This document shows, piece after piece, positions 1 through 7,798 of a stretch of DNA of 64,000 nt (its first letter is position 1; each line of letters starts with the position of its first letter). Position numbers and translations under genes: made by a program. The DNA comes from Methylomarinum sp965277025 (GTDB taxonomy: Bacteria; Pseudomonadota; Gammaproteobacteria; Methylococcales; Methylomonadaceae): NCBI GenBank assembly GCA_965277025.1, contig OZ255706.1:1860001-1924000 (forward strand), in the 5' to 3' direction. Below the pieces are notes generated by a model. That model did not search any database. It was not told where the DNA came from and saw only the letters and a program-made list of their open reading frames with translations.

Positions 1-56
1 TGTTCGTGTTGTTTTATCGGAAACAATTAGTCTGGGCCTTTGAAAGAGCACGGTAG

Positions 57-97
57 GTCCGATTAGCGGTAGCGTAATCGGACGCATGTTAACATGC
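57..97. repeat. REP-like palindrome upstream of RAYT remnant
   Basis: Positions 57-83 form a hairpin with 9-bp arms (GTCCGATTA / TAATCGGAC) around the loop GCGGTAGCG. A second perfect palindrome, GCATGTTAACATGC, follows at 84-97. The element sits just before the start of a RAYT-type transposase fragment, the classic arrangement in which RAYTs mobilise REP sequences. A close relative with its loop inverted occurs at 2157-2191. Confidence 0.8.
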
Positions 98-130
98 GAT
101 TATTCCAGTTTATCTAAACAACAAAGAAAC

Positions 131-208
131 ATGCCTGATTATCGACGTACATTTATTCCTGGAGGAACTTATTTCTTCACGGTTAATCTTTTGCAACGGC
201 ACGATTGA
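131..208 (+). pseudogene. RAYT (REP-associated tyrosine transposase) N-terminal remnant
   Basis: An ATG at 131 opens a 25-codon frame beginning MPDYRRTFIPGGTYFFTVNL and ending at TGA 206-208. This matches the conserved N-terminus of Y1/TnpA_REP transposases (COG1943), normally about 150-200 residues long. The HUH motif and catalytic tyrosine are absent, so only the first beta-strand region remains. Similarity stops around 205, exactly where the neighbouring minus-strand module begins. The REP palindrome directly upstream supports the call. The gene was evidently cut by insertion or recombination of the adjacent three-gene module. Confidence 0.8.
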
Positions 209-666
209 AATGTATTGCTAAACCAAACTTCGGCTTGGCGAGTCAACTCTGTTTGTTGATGCGAGATTCTTTTGCAACGTTCTAAATGCTGTTGACCAGA
301 GGTGAATGATTTAGATTCAAATGGGTCATTAGTCACAGAATCATATAGATTTCCGAGAATATGCATTAAATTAGTATTGCCATGCATAGAGATGTGATCA
401 ATTATTCTGCCACAATGGTTTAAGCCTTCATATATGGCAATAATTGACGTGCTTTTTGGTACATCTTCGATAAGATAATAATCTTTTGCAGCTTCAATTA
501 TTTTTTGGCTAGATTTTTTGAGTTCTTCAATTTGTGTTTTAACTTCTTTTCTTGTTTCGCGTTTATTATTTTGATTATTGTGAAAAATTGCTAATACAGC
601 AGCAACCAACCATCCAAGGCCAGCGAAAAACCATTTTAAAAAATCTATTTCACAAGGAGAGGTCAT
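169..666 (-). CDS. small membrane-anchored protein of three-gene ATPase/STAS module
   Basis: A 165-residue protein of no family I recognise. It has an N-terminal hydrophobic segment (about residues 9-27) followed by a basic Asn/Lys-rich stretch, suggesting an N-terminal membrane anchor with a cytoplasmic helical domain (Lys/Glu-rich about 40-60). It starts two bases after the stop of the STAS-like gene (TAA TA ATG), so the two are almost certainly co-transcribed and translationally coupled. The last 10-12 codons (169-205) are read through the antisense of the RAYT remnant, so the natural C-terminus is probably lost or replaced. A role as output of the upstream ATPase/STAS pair is inferred from position only. 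Confidence 0.6.
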   Translation of the reverse strand: MTSPCEIDFLKWFFAGLGWLVAAVLAIFHNNQNNKRETRKEVKTQIEELKKSSQKIIEAAKDYYLIEDVPKSTSIIAIYEGLNHCGRIIDHISMHGNTNLMHILGNLYDSVTNDPFESKSFTSGQQHLERCKRISHQQTELTRQAEVWFSNTFQSCRCKRLTVKK

Positions 667-668
667 TA

Positions 669-989
669 TTATAGGTCTGAGGCTTCTTTTATGTAGTGCC
701 AGATTCTTTCTGTATATAAAGGACGGGAACTTGTAATAGTGAGTTTTGATCTTAGTTCATCGTAATCTATTTTTTTTTCTCGAATTAAACCGGCGAAAGC
801 CTCTTCAAGAAAGGATGAACCATAACCCAAAGCGCCATCCAAATTGACTTCGACTTCATCATAATGTAGTAGAGCTGGATACAAAAATTCATCTCTAAAA
901 CGCTGACCAGAAAAGTTACCGTCAGTTACATACCGACCCGCAGGGGTATCTGAAAAATCAGTCGCAATGGTGATGGTTTTTTTACTCAT
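669..989 (-). CDS. DUF4325 STAS-like protein
   Basis: A 106-residue protein matching the STAS-like DUF4325 family: an early strand (ITIATDFS), a GR-x-x-x-DG-x-x-SG-x-x-FR-x-x-F segment near residues 18-36, then strand VEVNLDGALGYGSSFLEEAFAGL (written here as a pattern), which resembles the switch region of anti-anti-sigma factors. DUF4325 proteins commonly sit beside GHKL ATPases, as here. Its start overlaps the end of the ATPase gene by 8 bp. In SpoIIAA/RsbV-type partners a Ser/Thr in this region is phosphorylated; the serines in the GSS stretch (about residues 57-58) are candidates. That regulatory role is inference. Confidence 0.75.
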   Translation of the reverse strand: MSKKTITIATDFSDTPAGRYVTDGNFSGQRFRDEFLYPALLHYDEVEVNLDGALGYGSSFLEEAFAGLIREKKIDYDELRSKLTITSSRPLYTERIWHYIKEASDL

Positions 990-1992
990 AATCAGATTTT
1001 AAAGGTATTTGCCATTCTATGATAGTGCCTTTGATCGGCTTTTTAAAGTCCCGGCCTGTTTCACTCTTGTTTTCCGCATTGTAATTGAAGGCGCCTCTGG
1101 CACTGAGTATTCTAAAGCCACCAACTGTACCTTGTCTGACCTGTTCCAGCATTTCCTTGAGTCCTTTTCCCCGATAAGGCAGTTTAGTTCTTGTTCTATT
1201 GCTTTGAACAGCAATTTCTAAGAGATGGTTATCACGTTTATTCTTTAAAAGCTTAACGAATTGCTTAACTTCTGTTTTTTTCTGTAAAGACTTAGGAATG
1301 CTGATACCAAGATCACAAATTGCAATAGTAAATTTACCGTCCTTATATTGGGTGAACATGTACCATTGCTTACGATGTTGTCCTGGATAAGCATGATGGA
1401 TAGTATTCGTAACTGCTTCCGATAGGCTGTCAAATAACCCAGATTGAATTGATTCAGATAAAGTAATACTTTCGAAAAGTTGTTTAAATTGACTAACATC
1501 GTCCGTTGTAAGTCCAGAAAAATAATGCCAAAACTTTACATTTTCAGCATTGATAGGAATATTTCTATCTGGTACGCCAAGCTTCTGAAGCAATCCAATA
1601 TGTTGAAAAAGTTGTTCTACGGTATTATTTAATGGACGATTGCCTTTCAGTTTTCCAGGGTATCTGTGCATTAAGTGTTCGCATGTGGCAACCAGCCACA
1701 AAGTTCCACAAGGCCTTAATAGTTTTGCTTGTTTAAAACAAATGTGTACATTAAAACCCTGCTCTAAGTAAGATTCGATTTTTTTTAATGTATGAAGAAC
1801 TTCACATCTAGGATGGGTGTGGGCTAAGGATAGCTTTTCGGGGAGAGCCACCAATTTAAATTTATTATGTTTATTTGGACAGTTTTTATTAGCGCGTGTC
1901 TTACGATAATTGGATTTTTTAATCGCTAAACGATGAAGTTTTTGTTGTGCAATTTTATTACGGAGCCATTTATCATAAGATATTTTTTTCAT
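982..1992 (-). CDS. GHKL ATPase with N-terminal STAS-like region (SpoIIAB/RsbW-like)
   Basis: A 336-residue protein. The first 40 residues are strongly basic. Residues about 45-140 have an alpha/beta pattern resembling a STAS domain. The C-terminal half carries GHKL (HATPase_c) motifs: an N box SLSEAVTNTIHHAY, very like SpoIIAB/RsbW; a G1-type ICDLGISIP with the Asp and Gly; and a G2-type YRGKGLKEML. There is no histidine-kinase dimerisation H box, so it is more likely a serine-kinase/anti-sigma-type ATPase than a two-component kinase. It is the first gene of the minus-strand module; its promoter must lie in 1993-2140. Target and signal are unknown. Confidence 0.7.
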   Translation of the reverse strand: MKKISYDKWLRNKIAQQKLHRLAIKKSNYRKTRANKNCPNKHNKFKLVALPEKLSLAHTHPRCEVLHTLKKIESYLEQGFNVHICFKQAKLLRPCGTLWLVATCEHLMHRYPGKLKGNRPLNNTVEQLFQHIGLLQKLGVPDRNIPINAENVKFWHYFSGLTTDDVSQFKQLFESITLSESIQSGLFDSLSEAVTNTIHHAYPGQHRKQWYMFTQYKDGKFTIAICDLGISIPKSLQKKTEVKQFVKLLKNKRDNHLLEIAVQSNRTRTKLPYRGKGLKEMLEQVRQGTVGGFRILSARGAFNYNAENKSETGRDFKKPIKGTIIEWQIPLKSDYE

Positions 1993-2156
1993 TAATATTG
2001 TTTATATTCGTATTTTTTCGAGAAAACAGGTTGCGAATTATACAATTGAAGATATCTTAAGCAATAGCAGAATTTTTATACGAAATGGAAAAATTTTATC
2101 TCTTTTTTTCTTTTTTTTACTCCAAATTCAAATCTCTTCACCAGCACGGTAGCACG

Positions 2157-2191
2157 GTAGGTCCGATTACGCTACCGCTAATCGGGCCTAC
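2157..2191. repeat. REP-like palindrome, second flank of three-gene module
   Basis: Imperfect hairpin GTAGGTCCGATTA / TAATCGGGCCTAC around the loop CGCTACCGC. It has the same arms as the REP at 57-83 but the loop is reverse-complemented, so the two REPs lie in opposite orientation either side of the ATPase/STAS/membrane-protein module. A short tandem AGCACGGT precedes it. Confidence 0.8.
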
Positions 2192-2247
2192 GCACTAATT
2201 GAGACATGTTCAGAGTGAATTAAGAATTCTGCACTTATGATAGAGAC

Positions 2248-2275
2248 AAATAACGCTGAATAAATCAGCGATTCC
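2248..2275. repeat. dispersed palindromic repeat, diverged copy
   Basis: Contains ACGCTGAATAAATCAGCGATTCC, matching the core of a repeat seen near 6053, 22222, 33512 and 47045. The central CGCTGA/TCAGCG can pair as a small hairpin. Confidence 0.5.
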
Positions 2276-2443
2276 AACGATACATGGATGCTTTGCAATA
2301 AGTTTGAGCATCAGACTTTCTTTGGGTTACTGGCTATTTTAATTGCTGGAAGTGGTAGGATAAGGCCAGTTTGCATCCAATGGGAACTTTGAAACCAGTT
2401 TTTGAATCCTCAGTACCTGATAATTTTTTAATATGACCTCTTC

Positions 2444-4780
2444 ATGGCAAAAACAGTAAAGTCGCGTAAAAAAACACCTCGAAAAAAAACGACCCGTAAA
2501 AAAAATCAGAAAATGGTCTGGTGGAAAAAGATTCTGCTGCTGGGGCTTGTGGCTTCCGGCACTTATCTTGGTTATCTGGATTACAACGTCAGACGACAGT
2601 TTGAAGGTAAACGTTGGGCTTTGCCTGCTTATGTGTACGCCAGCCCGGTCGAATTTTATCCCGGTTACCCATTAAGCCGGCAGCAGTTTGACCATCTGTT
2701 ATCACGATTGAATTATCGGCGTGATTATCATTTGTCCTCACCGGGCAGTTACTACCGGAAAGGGGAGAATTATTATCTGAAAACCCGGCATTTTCAGTTT
2801 TGGGATGGTTTGCAGGACAGTCATAAAATCAAAGTCAGTTTTTCGACTGATCAGGTCAAGAAAATTATTGATCTGGAAACTCGCGGTTCTTTGGTGTTGT
2901 TCAGGCTGGATCCGGTGCAAATCGGCAGTTTTTATCCAACCCGGAAAGAAGACCGCATTCTGATCAAGCTGGAGGAAACCCCGGATGCTTTGATTCAAGG
3001 CCTTTTGGCGACCGAAGATCGCGATTTTTATCAGCATCATGGCGTATCGATCAAGGGCATCGCCCGGGCGATGTGGGCCAATATCAAGGCCGGGGCATTT
3101 GTACAAGGTGGCAGCACGATTACCCAGCAATTGGTGAAAAACTTTTATTTGACGCCGGAACGGAGTTTATGGCGAAAAATCAACGAAGCGCTGATGGCTT
3201 TGATTCTGGAGTATCGCTTTGAAAAAGACGATATTCTGGAAGCCTATTTGAATGAAATTTATTTGGGGCAAGATGGAGCCAGTTCCATTCATGGTTTTGG
3301 TTTGGCCAGCGAGTTTTATTTTGGCCGGCCATTGAATAACTTGTCACTGGAACAGATCGCCACGCTGGTCGCCCTGGTCAGAGGGCCTTCCTATTATGAT
3401 CCGCGAAGATATCCTGAGCGAGCCATCAAACGCCGTAATCTGGTGTTGACGGAAATGCACCGGCAGGGTTACATCACCAAAAAACAAATGCTGGCGGCCA
3501 AGAAGAAAAAACTGGATGTCATCGCCCGCTCTCACCGTTCTTCCAATCGCTATCCGGCGTTTATGGATCTGGTCAAAAGACAGTTGCGGCAAGAGTACAA
3601 AGAGATCGACCTGACCAGTGAAGGATTGCGGATTTTCACCACGCTGGATGTGCTGGTGCAAGATACTTTGCAAAAAGCGGTCGCCGATAAACTGAGCCAA
3701 TTGGAGAAACGGCCGAGAACCAAAAAACTGGAATCGGCAGCGCTTGTGACGCGGCGGGAAAATGGTGAAATCGTCGCCCTGGTCGGGAGTCGGCATGAGA
3801 AAGCGGCCGGCTTTAACCGTGCGCTGGATGCATTGCGACCGATTGGTTCTTTGATAAAACCGGCGATTTATTTAACGGCATTGGAGTATCCGGATCGCTA
3901 TACGGCGATCACCAAGGTCAGCGATACAGCGATTACCGTTAAAGGGCCGAAAGGCAAAAACTGGACACCGAAAAATTATGACAATATCGAACATGGCGAT
4001 GTGCCGCTGCATACCGCGTTGAGTCATTCTTATAATCTGGCGACCGTTCATGTCGGCATGGATGTCGGTATTGCCCGGGTCGCCAAGACACTGCGTCATC
4101 TTGGCGTCAAGCGTAGCGTCAAGTTATATCCGTCATTATTGTTAGGTGCCAGCCCGTTGACGCCACTGGATGTGACGCAGATGTATCAAACTTTCGCCGG
4201 CGATGGATTCGTGACACCGTTGCGCTCTATTCGGGCGGTGATCGCCCAGGATGGCGAGCGCCTGCAAAGTTATCCTTTTACCGTTCGACAAGCGGTGGAT
4301 CCGACGGCAATGTATATTACCAATACTATTTTGCAGGAAGTGATCAGCGAGGGCACCGGGCGCTCGGCGTATTCATATTTACCGGAAAAGTTGGGTTTGG
4401 CCGGGAAAACCGGCACCACCAATAAATTACGGGACAGCTGGTTTGCCGGCTTCAGTGGCGATTACCTGTCAGTGGTCTGGGTGGGGCGTGATGACAATAA
4501 ACCGACCGGCTTGACAGGCGCCAGCGGTGCATTGCAGGTTTGGATCCGGTTAATGCGCAAAATCACCCACCAGCCGGTCAATCTGATTCCGCCGGACAAT
4601 ATCAGCTGGCAATGGATCGATGAAGAAAGCGGCCTGCTGGCCAATGAGCAATGCCCTGATGCACGGCAATTTCCATTTATCAAAGGCTCGGAACCAACAA
4701 GCTATGCCGATTGTGTCGAGTCGGATCTTGACCGGGCCAAAGATTGGTTTAATGATTTTTTACAGGATACTTTTCAATGA
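2444..4780 (+). CDS. mrcB: bifunctional penicillin-binding protein 1b
   Basis: A 778-residue class A PBP that polymerises lipid II and cross-links peptidoglycan at the inner membrane. It shows a very basic cytoplasmic N-terminus (KSRKKTPRKKTTRKK), one membrane span near residues 27-45, a UB2H-like region (about 60-150, contains FYPGYPLS), a GT51 glycosyltransferase domain with catalytic Glu191 in ATEDRDFY, and QGGSTITQQLVKN downstream. The transpeptidase domain follows, with SxxK at S469-K472 (GSLIK), SYN near residue 530, and KTGT at K655. UB2H marks it as PBP1b rather than PBP1a. Length matches the family. lolA begins inside its stop codon. Confidence 0.95.
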   Translation: MAKTVKSRKKTPRKKTTRKKNQKMVWWKKILLLGLVASGTYLGYLDYNVRRQFEGKRWALPAYVYASPVEFYPGYPLSRQQFDHLLSRLNYRRDYHLSSPGSYYRKGENYYLKTRHFQFWDGLQDSHKIKVSFSTDQVKKIIDLETRGSLVLFRLDPVQIGSFYPTRKEDRILIKLEETPDALIQGLLATEDRDFYQHHGVSIKGIARAMWANIKAGAFVQGGSTITQQLVKNFYLTPERSLWRKINEALMALILEYRFEKDDILEAYLNEIYLGQDGASSIHGFGLASEFYFGRPLNNLSLEQIATLVALVRGPSYYDPRRYPERAIKRRNLVLTEMHRQGYITKKQMLAAKKKKLDVIARSHRSSNRYPAFMDLVKRQLRQEYKEIDLTSEGLRIFTTLDVLVQDTLQKAVADKLSQLEKRPRTKKLESAALVTRRENGEIVALVGSRHEKAAGFNRALDALRPIGSLIKPAIYLTALEYPDRYTAITKVSDTAITVKGPKGKNWTPKNYDNIEHGDVPLHTALSHSYNLATVHVGMDVGIARVAKTLRHLGVKRSVKLYPSLLLGASPLTPLDVTQMYQTFAGDGFVTPLRSIRAVIAQDGERLQSYPFTVRQAVDPTAMYITNTILQEVISEGTGRSAYSYLPEKLGLAGKTGTTNKLRDSWFAGFSGDYLSVVWVGRDDNKPTGLTGASGALQVWIRLMRKITHQPVNLIPPDNISWQWIDEESGLLANEQCPDARQFPFIKGSEPTSYADCVESDLDRAKDWFNDFLQDTFQ

Positions 4781-5391
4781 AAATTATAAAAATATTTTTA
4801 TTTTTGATGGTAACGACAGTGGCTATGGCAGAGCCTGCGCCAGTTCAACAACTGAAAACTTTTTTACAACAGACAAAGACGCTAGAAGCAGATTTCAAAC
4901 AGGTCAGCATGGATCAGCATGGCAATCCGGCACAGCTCAGTTATGGCGTATTTTATTTGGCCCGCCCCGGGAAATTCCGCTGGAATTATCTAAAACCCTT
5001 CGTTCAGGAAATTGTCGCCAAGGATAACAAGGTCTGGTTTTATGATGCAGATCTTGAACAAGTCACTATCAAAACCCTGGATGAATCGCTGGGCGCAACA
5101 CCTGCATTGCTGTTGAGCGGCGAGGTGGATTTGGAAAAAAACTTCAACTTGCAACGGCAAGGTGTCGATGAAGATCTGGTCTGGATTAAATTGACGCCAA
5201 AATCTGAAGAAAGCAGTTTTAAAATAATTCTTATCGGCATGAGCGAAGGCCGTTTGGCAGGCATGGAACTGCAGGACAATTTTGGCCAGTTGACACGGAT
5301 TTATTTTTCTAATTTAAAAATCAATCAGAAGCTTCCTGGCTCTATTTTCGATTTTAAAATCCCCGAAGGAGCTGATGTTTTTGGACAATAA
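4777..5391 (+). CDS. lolA: outer-membrane lipoprotein carrier protein LolA
   Basis: A 204-residue periplasmic chaperone that takes lipoproteins from LolCDE and hands them to LolB. A signal peptide of about 19 residues ends at AMAEP. The mature part starts with the typical LolA pattern: Q-x-L-x-x-F-L-x-x-x-x-x-L-x-A-x-F-x-Q-V. It then has YGVFYLARPGKFRWNY, the GKFRW motif in which the Arg holds the lid closed. Overlap of 4 bp with mrcB (ATGA) indicates translational coupling. Confidence 0.95.
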   Translation: MKIIKIFLFLMVTTVAMAEPAPVQQLKTFLQQTKTLEADFKQVSMDQHGNPAQLSYGVFYLARPGKFRWNYLKPFVQEIVAKDNKVWFYDADLEQVTIKTLDESLGATPALLLSGEVDLEKNFNLQRQGVDEDLVWIKLTPKSEESSFKIILIGMSEGRLAGMELQDNFGQLTRIYFSNLKINQKLPGSIFDFKIPEGADVFGQ

Positions 5392-5467
5392 ACTATAGTA
5401 GAGAAAGTTAACACTTGTTTAGTGCTATTTGTGTTATACAAATTTTGGTTTTGATTTTTGAGAAAAA

Positions 5468-5965
5468 ATGAAAAAAGTGATGATATTTTTTGCTTGTTTT
5501 TTGTCGTTGCAGAGTGTGGCAGAAACCAAGTTGCATATGGATGAGGCTACAGCGGTGGGTGTTGAAAAGTTGCCCGCAGATTTACGCCAATTACTCAGTC
5601 AGGAGATGCAGGCACTAGAGACAGGGATGCAGTCGATTATTTCAGCGTATTATGCAGGTAATTGGCCGGAAATTGAACACATTGCCGAGAAAATGAAAAA
5701 CAGCTATATTCTGAAACAACGGTTAACGGAACAGCAAAAGCATCTCCTTCATACCAAACTGCCTGAAACGTTTATTCAACAAGATAGGCATTTTCATTAT
5801 TTGGCTGAAATGCTCGAACATGCAGCCAAATTGCAAAAGCCAGAATTAGTCAGTTTTTACTTTTCTGAAATGAATAGAGAATGTTTATCCTGTCATGCAG
5901 CCTTTGCAACCCATAAGTTTCCCGCTTTGAAAAAGAAGTCTGCTGAAGATCCTCAAATGCATTAA
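5468..5965 (+). CDS. periplasmic monoheme c-type cytochrome
   Basis: A 165-residue exported protein. It has a signal peptide MKKVMIFFACFLSLQSVAET and a mostly helical body with a long acidic/helical segment. A single heme-attachment motif CLSCH lies near the C-terminus (about residues 138-142). The helical fold with a C-terminal CxxCH resembles cytochrome c556/c-prime-like proteins, but the exact subfamily is not clear. It is a single gene between lolA and IS66; electron partner unknown. Confidence 0.75.
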   Translation: MKKVMIFFACFLSLQSVAETKLHMDEATAVGVEKLPADLRQLLSQEMQALETGMQSIISAYYAGNWPEIEHIAEKMKNSYILKQRLTEQQKHLLHTKLPETFIQQDRHFHYLAEMLEHAAKLQKPELVSFYFSEMNRECLSCHAAFATHKFPALKKKSAEDPQMH

Positions 5966-6052
5966 ATTATTATCCAGGTTAAGCTATTTATTCTAACAAC
6001 AGAGTGTTCCGTAGCTTGCAGCTATCGATTTTGACGACACATCCCTGTGTTC

Positions 6053-6083
6053 AAAGGAAGCACTGATTTAATCAGCGCTTCCT
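6053..6083. repeat. palindromic repeat, interrupted by IS66
   Basis: The best-preserved member of the dispersed palindrome family. With the IS66 and one 8-bp duplication removed, it reads AGGAAGCACTGATT followed directly by TAATCAGCGCTTCCT, a 30-bp near-perfect inverted repeat. It lies between the convergent cytochrome and PEP-CTERM genes, so it may have been a bidirectional terminator. The right arm CGCTTCCT is the IS66 target. Confidence 0.8.
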
Positions 6084-7791
6084 GTAACTACTCAGCGTAA
6101 ATAAGTAAAAAAACTGCTTGACACGATTTTAGCGTTATTTTTGATTTTCTAACGGCAACACCTGGCGCAAGAGGTTTACTGTATTAGCCTGCGTTAGTTG
6201 AGGCGTGTTGCCTTATAAGCAATGCCCGATAGCCCTGCTGCCGTGCATTTCTAAAATACGATGACGGGCAACACAGAGGCAAAAATTCGTATTTCAAAAG
6301 CCATGAGACAATAATCCTGTACTTAAACCCACAGGCCGTTTCATTGAAGATTGATTCCATTGATGTAGAGGCTGCCATTACCCATGCCCGGCAGCTGATT
6401 GAAGATGAAGCCGATTTATCTCCGGCGCTGCGGTCTTCGCTGGAGATATTGTTGTTGCTGGTCACGCTCCTGATGCATCGGCTCGGACTTAACAGCAGTA
6501 ACAGTTCCAGGCCGCCATCAAGTGATCCTGATCGTAAAAGGAAAGCACGGGCTGGATCAAAAAAACCAGGTGGTGGACAGAAAGGGCATATTGGCACCAC
6601 GCTGGTTAAAGTCGATGATCCCGATGACGTTATCTCCATCAAGATTGATCGCCGTACCTTGCCAACCGGAAGCTACACGGCAGATGGCTTTGAAACCCGG
6701 CAGGTATTTGATATTGATATTTCACGGATTGTGACGGAATATCGTGCGCAAAGGCTTATCGATGAACAAGGTCGTCGGTTTGTTGCTCCTTTTCCCGAGG
6801 GCGTAACAAAAGCCGTGCAATATGGTGACCAACTCAAGGCGCACGCCGTGTATCTTTCGCAGTACCAATTATTGCCCTGCCAGCGCATCAAGGATTATTT
6901 TTCCGATCAATTACAGATCCCCATCAGTGAAGGTTCGCTGGTTAATTTCAATCAACCAGCCTTTGAGAAGCTGGCATCCTTTGAGCCGATTTGCAAGCAA
7001 AGACTGGCGGCAGCTTCTGTTGTACATGCCGATGAAACGGGCATTAACATCAATGGCGCCAGGTACTGGTTGCATTGTGCTTCTAATGATTTATGGACAC
7101 ATTATTTTCCCCATGTAAAACGGGGCAAGGAAGCGATGGATGTCATTGGCATCCTGCCTGACTTTCATGGCATTTTATGCCACGATCACTGGAAGCCTTA
7201 CTACAAGTCCCCCTTCACTCATGCCTTGTGCAATGCGCATCATCTGCGTGAACTGACCCGTGCCCGGGAGCAGGATGGACAGCAGTGGGCCAAAGAAATG
7301 GAAACCCTGTTAAAAAAGATCAATCAGGTCGTCGATGATGCAGGGGGGAAGCCTGAAGCAAGAAAAGCGGCCTGTTATCGACGACGATATCGAGATTTAT
7401 TAGAGAAAGCACAAATTGAATGTCCGCCACCAACCCCGTTGCCCGGTAAACCCAAACGTGGGCGCCTCAAGCGCAGTAAATCCAGAAACTTACTGGAACG
7501 GCTGATCAATTACCCGGATGATGTCTTACGCTTTATGAGAGAAATAGATGTGCCATTTACTAATAATCTCGGTGAGAATGATATCCGCATGACCAGGGTG
7601 CAGCAAAAAATATCGGGGTGTTTCAGGAGTGAGCAGGGTGCCATCACCTTCTGCCGTATTCGGGGATATCTATCCACTTGTCGTAAACATCATGTCAGTG
7701 CCTCTGAAGCGTTGGTACTGGTATTTAAGGGGAAATTACCGGAATTTACTCAGTGACCTGATGCTTTTGGTAAAATACGCTGAGTAGTTAC
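6084..7791 (+). mobile_element. IS66-family insertion sequence, copy 1
   Basis: A 1708-bp element with 16-bp identical terminal repeats (GTAACTACTCAGCGTA) and a perfect 8-bp target duplication CGCTTCCT at 6076-6083 and 7792-7799, the size expected for IS66. It carries a single transposase gene (TnpC type); no tnpA/tnpB genes are present. A second, same-length copy lies at 27210-28917 in opposite orientation. Confidence 0.95.
6344..7756 (+). CDS. IS66-family transposase (TnpC type), copy 1
   Basis: A 470-residue DDE transposase. An N-terminal helical leucine-rich region is followed by NSSNSSRPPSSDP, the typical IS66 linker motif, and a GGGQKGHIG segment. The catalytic part includes VVHADETGI, CHDHWKPY and a late NNLGENDIRM motif containing the catalytic Glu. 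The first in-frame start is TTG at 6344. It differs from copy 2 at only a handful of residues. It looks intact. Confidence 0.9.
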   Translation: MKIDSIDVEAAITHARQLIEDEADLSPALRSSLEILLLLVTLLMHRLGLNSSNSSRPPSSDPDRKRKARAGSKKPGGGQKGHIGTTLVKVDDPDDVISIKIDRRTLPTGSYTADGFETRQVFDIDISRIVTEYRAQRLIDEQGRRFVAPFPEGVTKAVQYGDQLKAHAVYLSQYQLLPCQRIKDYFSDQLQIPISEGSLVNFNQPAFEKLASFEPICKQRLAAASVVHADETGININGARYWLHCASNDLWTHYFPHVKRGKEAMDVIGILPDFHGILCHDHWKPYYKSPFTHALCNAHHLRELTRAREQDGQQWAKEMETLLKKINQVVDDAGGKPEARKAACYRRRYRDLLEKAQIECPPPTPLPGKPKRGRLKRSKSRNLLERLINYPDDVLRFMREIDVPFTNNLGENDIRMTRVQQKISGCFRSEQGAITFCRIRGYLSTCRKHHVSASEALVLVFKGKLPEFTQ

Positions 7792-7798
7792 CGCTTCC

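Larger units (their letters stand above)
1993..2443. other. intergenic region with divergent promoters and two repeats
   Basis: A 451-bp gap between the divergently transcribed ATPase gene and mrcB. The first 130 bp are very AT-rich with long T runs and probably hold the promoter of the three-gene module. It also contains a REP-like palindrome (2157-2191) and one copy of a dispersed AATCAGCG-type repeat (about 2248-2275). No protein-coding sequence is apparent. Confidence 0.6.

Noticed and set aside
3344..3796. Long minus-strand open frames inside mrcB, ettA, sdhA, glnD and hrpA
   Set aside because: All lie antisense or out of frame to clearly conserved genes and have no ribosome-binding sites or recognisable domains.
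6184..6642. 152-residue minus-strand frame at the IS66 left end, present in both copies
   Set aside because: It is antisense to the transposase and its presence in both copies only reflects their near identity. No domain was recognised.
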